DNA from: Deltaproteobacteria bacterium
GTDB lineage: Bacteria > Desulfobacterota > Desulfuromonadia > Desulfuromonadales > BM103
Direction of reading: 5' to 3'
DNA: 32,664 nt
NCBI GenBank assembly: GCA_005774545.1
Contig: VAUL01000028.1
Location: forward strand, 1-32,664
The translations under genes and the position numbers were made by a program. The stretch's first letter is position 1. The number at the start of each line of letters is the position of its first letter. Under the pieces are notes generated by a model. That model searched no databases and was not told where the DNA came from. It saw only the letters and a list, made by a program, of their open reading frames with translations. Positions 32,339 through 32,664 of the stretch are shown in pieces.

Positions 32339-32560
32339 ATGGACCTCCCGGCACAAAAACACCCCTGCCCGGATTGCCGGCAATGCCAGTGGTGCGGGGA
32401 CGACCGTTGCCGGCTCTGCCTGCGCAGCAGCAGCGGCTGTCGCAGGAAACTCTCGCCGGCCGAGCAGATCGCGCTCTACGAACAGCTCAACAGCGCCGGA
32501 TCCTGCACGGCATCGGCACCACCACCCGCCCCCGGGCCACCTTCCCCGCCGACCAGCTGA
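32339..32560 (+). CDS. Small cysteine-rich protein, probable metal binder
   Basis: A 73-residue protein. Its first 34 residues hold seven cysteines at 10, 13, 16, 19, 24, 27 and 34 in the pattern CX2CX2CX2CX4CX2CX6C (CPDCRQCQWCGDDRCRLCL). This suggests a zinc or iron-sulfur site. A short helix (LSPAEQIALYEQLN) and a Pro-rich tail follow. I recall a similar small Cys-rich protein in Geobacter relatives but no function. It starts 3 bases after the transporter stop codon, without a clear ribosome-binding site, so it is likely translationally coupled. Overlapping frames in the same region lack this regular pattern. Confidence 0.65.
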   Translation: MDLPAQKHPCPDCRQCQWCGDDRCRLCLRSSSGCRRKLSPAEQIALYEQLNSAGSCTASAPPPAPGPPSPPTS

Positions 32561-32592
32561 CCAGCCCCGTTTGCCCTTGGAAAATCGCGGCA

Positions 32593-32658
32593 ATCCTTTA
32601 GAAGGATGGCGATAAGCGAGCGATCAGGGCGCCTGCCGGGCGGCGGGGTGCCCGGCAG
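32593..32658 (+). terminator. Two hairpins after the cysteine-rich gene
   Basis: ATCCTT-TAG-AAGGAT (32593-32607) and a perfect 9-bp stem with an 8-base loop (arms 32633-32641 and 32650-32658) lie downstream of the last gene. Neither has a T-run within the window. They probably mark the end of this operon. Confidence 0.5.
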
Positions 32659-32664
32659 CAGGGG

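Noticed and set aside
1-32664. tRNA, rRNA, riboswitch, insertion sequence or phage genes
   Set aside because: I looked for conserved motifs, transposase-like proteins and terminal repeats and saw none. Small or divergent RNAs could be missed by eye.

Overview
The window looks like chromosome from a high-GC member of the Desulfuromonadales/Geobacterales (Geobacter, Desulfuromonas and relatives). The reasons are: secreted multiheme c-type cytochromes, a membrane-anchored diheme cytochrome, a histidine kinase with a haem motif in its periplasmic domain, an enhancer-binding regulator, anaerobic ribonucleotide reductase, a methionine synthase without the reactivation domain, and the order lysM-dprA-smg-topA-trmFO. 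This is inference from gene content; no rRNA or tRNA gene is present to confirm it.

Region 1 (1-5255, minus strand) is an extracellular electron-transfer operon. It runs from a large secreted beta-propeller protein (NHL, fibronectin-like, PEGA and FG-GAP repeats), through a secreted tetraheme cytochrome resembling the OmcE filament cytochrome, to a cytochrome with at least ten haems that leaves the window at base 1. A good sigma54 promoter (5209-5225) lies in front of it.

Region 2 (5256-13317, minus strand) reads murI - gerMN-domain protein - metH - conserved unknown - minor pseudopilin - haem-motif histidine kinase - sigma54 enhancer-binding response regulator. Most junctions are overlaps or gaps of a few bases. 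The regulator ends next to the sigma54 promoter of region 1, so a simple model is that the haem-sensing kinase and its regulator switch on the cytochrome operon.

Region 3 (13318-17872) holds a small membrane protein and a diheme cytochrome (plus strand), a 20-bp terminator hairpin, then the class III ribonucleotide reductase genes on the minus strand and nikR on the plus strand. The reductase is unusual. The NrdD chain stops within its C-terminal zinc region, and the glycyl-radical segment is a separate 44-codon gene between nrdD and nrdG. Two boxes 32 bp apart upstream of nrdD match the NrdR operator. A heptad repeat also found after metH lies exactly at the split.

Region 4 (17873-20885) has nudC, a PPP-type phosphatase and a U32/TrhP-like tRNA hydroxylation gene, packed tail to tail with almost no intergenic DNA.

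Region 5 (20886-32664, plus strand) is a housekeeping run: lysM protein, dprA, smg, topA, trmFO, a GAF-GGDEF diguanylate cyclase with its own promoter, maf, the PLP homeostasis protein, an ANKH/MATE-like membrane protein and a seven-cysteine miniprotein. A terminator-like hairpin sits just before topA and a 28-bp perfect palindrome lies between topA and trmFO.

No CRISPR array, insertion sequence, prophage, tRNA or rRNA was seen. No gene-free stretch exceeds 300 bases. The most interesting features are the split NrdD and the sigma54/haem-sensor/cytochrome circuit.
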